From Thermacetogenium sp. UBA4966 (GTDB lineage: Bacteria > Bacillota > DSM-12270 > Thermacetogeniales > Thermacetogeniaceae), in contig DHAA01000082.1 in NCBI GenBank assembly GCA_002397275.1, positions 1 through 6,570 of the forward strand: 6,570 bases of DNA, read 5' to 3'. Positions 3,571-6,570 of the stretch are shown piece after piece; position 1 is the first letter of the stretch, and each line of letters opens with the position of its first letter. The notes beneath the pieces are model-generated. The model was not told the DNA's origin. It made no database searches and saw only the letters and a list, made by a program, of their open reading frames with translations. The position numbers and the translations under genes were made by a program.

Positions 3571-6563
3571 CTTGCCGCTATCACCCCTGAAGCGACCGGC
3601 TCTGCAACAAGTCCACGTTCACTTTCAACCAGCAAATTAAGCCTGTGCAGCGTTTGTAAAGAGACACGCAACTTTTCTGCAGAAAGTCCAAGAAGTTCAG
3701 CATTGTCGTATGTCCTGACGGCCTCTTCAATCTCATCGCGGGCAATAGAGCCCAACTCCCTGAACATCTTGACTATTTCCCGGCCGTACTTCACCTCATC
3801 GACTCCCAGTGCCGCTATAAATCCATCGACAATCCCATTGGTATTCTCAGACAGCTTCTCTTTGAGTTGCTCAGCCTTCTTGCGCGGATCATATCTGTCT
3901 GCGGGATCCTTTGCCAGCTTCCATAACTCACTTAACAGAAAAGGCCAACCGCCCGTCACCTCATATATCTTTTCATAAACCGACGCCTCGTTTAAACTCT
4001 CCAGATCGGTCAAATACTTTCTAATCATCACCTGGTTCCAACGCGTTAAATAAACCACGGCATCCATCTGGCTCTCTATTTCCGTCCAGCCCTCAGGGTA
4101 ATCTGCGAACCATCTTCGAGTATTAACGGCATCAAAAATGATTATCCAACGAACAATATTGCTGCGCCGGCCGTATTTGGATAAAAACCTTGAAGCTTTA
4201 CAGATAGCGTCCGCAAGCGAAGCATCCCAAATTGGGATATTGGCGGCATATGTATAGAAAAGATCGCATCTCGTCTCTTTTCGAGAAATCGAGCTATCAA
4301 ACAGGCGTAACAGTTGATCCATAGTAACAATATCAGGAGGCAGCTGCCGGCATCTCTCACCGAAATTCGAATCCATCTCGAACCTCAGCGTATCTGGCAT
4401 AGCGTTAATACCGACAGCATCACTGCCGAAAACGATTCCCACACCAGAGCAGGCCTTGGTCAATTTATTCGCTTGTTTTATAGTAAGCGGGCTTCTCTCC
4501 TGACCATTGAGTTTCAAACGGCAGCTGAGTACATCTTCATCTGTATCCGGCGCAGGCTGCTCAGACATATTGAGCAGGCGTTCAGAGATCTCATGCTCAG
4601 AGCCCAGAGCCCTGACCACATTCCCGTTTTTTAAGCGATACTTCCCATTGATCCGCTTGACAAGCACTCCTAAACCGATCAGTTCATCTAGCAGTGATTT
4701 TGCCTCATCCAGCGAAACGGCTGAAAAGCCGCGAGGCCACCAACAGGCAGCGCAAGCAAGAGCTTCTGATACAGTAAACTCCCTTCTATATCCATCTCTA
4801 TCATCTAACTGTTCGGCTATCATGGAATAAACTATCACCTGATACCTTGTGTCCAAATCCAGTGTCCAATTAAACCGCTCCCGCATAAAGCTTCGGACAT
4901 CTTCCCGACGGTAAACACCCTCAACATCAGCAATCTCAACCTGATAAGGAGGCTCCTGGCGCCGCTTCCGCACCAGCTTAATAAGCTCGCCGCAAAAATA
5001 CTGGATCAGCGCCGGATGATAATTTGTATAACAAAGGATCCTCAGCACCGCGTCCTTTGATTTCTGTCCATTAAAAGAAAAACCAATGGCCTCCATAGGC
5101 TCTGTAATAAGCAAACGGGCCTCCGCCGGCTCCAGCGGGCCAATCTCCAGAGGACGCGACATCAGCTGAGCAAAGGGGTGGTTCTTTCCGGAACAATAGC
5201 GCTGAACACTGTGCAACCCGCAGAAAACCACTTTGAAACGGCGTTCTGTCTGATCCATAATCCAGCGCAATTCATATACCTGTTCAAAATTATGCCTGGC
5301 ATCTGCAGCAAGAAAATTATCCGACTCGTCCAATAAGATAATTACCCGCATCTTTTTGTTATTAGTCAGTTTTTCAATGATTTTCCGGGAAATCTGCGCG
5401 CGTTCATGACCTGTCCCTTTATATAAAATTTCTCTTTTGATTAACATTTCTCGAAGCCGCTCCCAGAGATCCTCAGGACGATAGTGCCCCTGAGGGTCTC
5501 CCAAAGGCTTAATATCATCATAAAACACATAGACCCCCCTCTCGGGGTTATCATATTCACGTTGGACCATATGCAGAATTACCGTCTTGCCGAACTGCCG
5601 CCCGCCATAGACAATACAGCTCCCCCCGGGTTCCGCCAGTTCCTTCACCATAAGGTTCCTGCCTTTGAATATCTCGGGAGGAATCACTCCGAAAGAATGG
5701 TAGGGGACTGAATACCCCCACGCCACTCCGCAGGAAATAAGCGCAGGCAGGCGGCTTTCCCTCTGCGATGCCAGATAGTACAAAAGTAGTTCATCCACCA
5801 TAAGGGAGGTAATTCCCTCCCTCCTGCAGTAATCGCTCCATTCTCCCCGCTGGGTGGAAGTCATTCTGCCGGTAAAAATAACAAGGGGACAATTGGTAAA
5901 AACGCCGTATGTATGCAGAATGTTGCCAATCGTATCCGCATGCGGGCGGGAATACACTAAAACAATATCGTAAATCCCATTGCGCTGCGAACCGAAGTCA
6001 GCCAGAGGGGAAAGCTTTCCTGGAGACATTGTGACTGCATAATAGGAGGATTTACCGTCGCCATCCTTGTATTCAACCTGTGGCCTTTGGAAACCCGCAT
6101 ATTCCAATAATTTAGTCAGCTGATCCCCCAGCAAGCCGGCATTTTCCCGGACATTCTTGTGCCTTTTAATATTTAACCAGGCCTCCAGGCCACTTTTAAT
6201 CTCTTTATAGCGAGCGCCCGGTACCCTATTCATATCAAGACCGCCCACAGGTTTTCCTTTAGACAACATCTCTATTGGCCCCCGGGGGCGATGTTTTTCT
6301 TCCGCTTCTAGATAGCGGTTGAGGCTGCTGATCACACCGGCAAATTCCTCCACATATTTCACTTGATCGGTTTCTTCATCCGCTTCAATTTCCAGTCCCG
6401 TATCAATGGCGCGCTCGGCATAGTGTAGAAACTCATCGGCTAGAGCGAGATCCCCGTTCCCAAGAGCTGCCTCACTTCGTGCGAGATGTTTTTTAGCAGA
6501 GACCAGGTTGTTTTGCTCACCTGAAACCACAACTCTATCATCTAAACCGCAGGGATTCCGCAC
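3567..6563 (-). CDS. Large STAND/AAA-like ATPase with a second, degenerate NTPase module
   Basis: A 998-aa signalling-type ATPase. N-terminal helical hairpins (about 18-90, TPR-like) precede an alpha/beta domain at about 185-275 (NGIYDIVLVYSRP, then CPLVIFTGRM and VDELLLYYLAS). The conserved lead-in to the ATPase is IPPEIFKGR. Walker A is GGRQFGKT (320-327), Walker B is IILLDE (408-413), and a sensor-like VVFCGLHSVQR follows (445-455). The HP motif NYHPALIQYFC (514-524) and a winged-helix region (about 560-650) complete a STAND/ORC-like module. Residues 700-990 repeat this plan: GSDAVGIN at 713-720 keeps the P-loop spacing but has lost Lys and Thr; IIIFDA (807-812), TGGWPFLL (870-877) and a final helix-turn region follow. 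The start is GTG 6563, directly after an in-frame TAG, with only seven bases visible upstream, so the N-terminus is provisional. Inferred to sense a trigger and control the coupled HEPN protein. No transmembrane segment is apparent. Confidence 0.82.
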   Translation of the reverse strand: MRNPCGLDDRVVVSGEQNNLVSAKKHLARSEAALGNGDLALADEFLHYAERAIDTGLEIEADEETDQVKYVEEFAGVISSLNRYLEAEEKHRPRGPIEMLSKGKPVGGLDMNRVPGARYKEIKSGLEAWLNIKRHKNVRENAGLLGDQLTKLLEYAGFQRPQVEYKDGDGKSSYYAVTMSPGKLSPLADFGSQRNGIYDIVLVYSRPHADTIGNILHTYGVFTNCPLVIFTGRMTSTQRGEWSDYCRREGITSLMVDELLLYYLASQRESRLPALISCGVAWGYSVPYHSFGVIPPEIFKGRNLMVKELAEPGGSCIVYGGRQFGKTVILHMVQREYDNPERGVYVFYDDIKPLGDPQGHYRPEDLWERLREMLIKREILYKGTGHERAQISRKIIEKLTNNKKMRVIILLDESDNFLAADARHNFEQVYELRWIMDQTERRFKVVFCGLHSVQRYCSGKNHPFAQLMSRPLEIGPLEPAEARLLITEPMEAIGFSFNGQKSKDAVLRILCYTNYHPALIQYFCGELIKLVRKRRQEPPYQVEIADVEGVYRREDVRSFMRERFNWTLDLDTRYQVIVYSMIAEQLDDRDGYRREFTVSEALACAACWWPRGFSAVSLDEAKSLLDELIGLGVLVKRINGKYRLKNGNVVRALGSEHEISERLLNMSEQPAPDTDEDVLSCRLKLNGQERSPLTIKQANKLTKACSGVGIVFGSDAVGINAMPDTLRFEMDSNFGERCRQLPPDIVTMDQLLRLFDSSISRKETRCDLFYTYAANIPIWDASLADAICKASRFLSKYGRRSNIVRWIIIFDAVNTRRWFADYPEGWTEIESQMDAVVYLTRWNQVMIRKYLTDLESLNEASVYEKIYEVTGGWPFLLSELWKLAKDPADRYDPRKKAEQLKEKLSENTNGIVDGFIAALGVDEVKYGREIVKMFRELGSIARDEIEEAVRTYDNAELLGLSAEKLRVSLQTLHRLNLLVESERGLVAEPVASGVIAAR
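4404..4427 (-). other. Degenerate P-loop codons of the second module
   Basis: These codons encode residues 713-720, GSDAVGIN. The spacing G-x4-G matches a Walker A loop after the strand GVGIVF, but the invariant Lys is Ile and the Thr/Ser is Asn. ATP hydrolysis at this site is not expected. Later STAND-like landmarks (IIIFDA, TGGWP) follow in the right order. Confidence 0.55.
5583..5606 (-). other. Walker A (P-loop) codons of the active ATPase module
   Basis: These codons encode residues 320-327, GGRQFGKT, an intact G-x4-GKT nucleotide-binding loop between the strand SCIVY and the helix VILHMV. They mark the catalytic NTPase module of the 998-aa protein. Confidence 0.9.
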
Positions 6564-6570
6564 CTAATCG

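Noticed and set aside
4314..4830. Plus-strand frames of just over 100 codons inside the large ATPase gene
   Set aside because: Both are antisense to the continuous 998-codon gene, have no family motif, and are explained by the codon pattern of that gene.
1..6570. CRISPR array, tRNA/rRNA gene or complete insertion sequence
   Set aside because: No regularly spaced repeats, no tRNA cloverleaf or T-loop pattern, no rRNA-like stretch and no transposase frame with terminal inverted repeats were seen.

Overview
The window looks like an accessory region of a Bacillota (Firmicutes) chromosome, probably Clostridia or Negativicutes. The reasons are moderate GC, strong AGGAGG-type ribosome binding sites, a canonical TATAAT promoter with an extended -10, and the RsgA type present. 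No taxonomic marker is decisive.

Left part (1-1102, + strand): the last 48 codons of an unidentified gene run off the left edge. Next is an extended -10 promoter and a minimal nucleotidyltransferase (MNT/MntA-type antitoxin) gene. It overlaps by 7 bp a HEPN (HepT-type toxin) gene that stops after only 44 codons and lacks the catalytic half. Three hairpins follow, one a convincing intrinsic terminator, in the space before the next gene.

Middle (1103-2277): an rsgA-type ribosome-assembly GTPase on the + strand has all GTPase and zinc motifs intact but appears to lose its usual C-terminal tail. The DNA that replaces the tail carries, on the other strand, the start of a small membrane-anchored protein with its own good RBS. 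That protein in turn runs antisense into rsgA. This looks like a rearrangement junction that truncated two genes facing each other.

Right part (2278-6563, - strand): an operon with a 4-bp ATGA overlap encodes a 998-aa ATPase and a 430-aa partner. The ATPase has one intact STAND/AAA-like module (Walker A, Walker B, HP motif, winged helix) and, downstream, a second module whose P-loop has lost its Lys and Thr. The partner has an N-terminal region that looks like a P-loop fold without a P-loop and a C-terminal HEPN-like segment with an R-x4-H motif (RNNLAH). The small membrane protein starts 32 bp after this pair and could be a truncated third component. I infer an NTPase-gated HEPN ribonuclease conflict (anti-phage or abortive infection) system. 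The families are recognisable, but I know of no characterised function for this pair. The operon promoter lies beyond the right edge.
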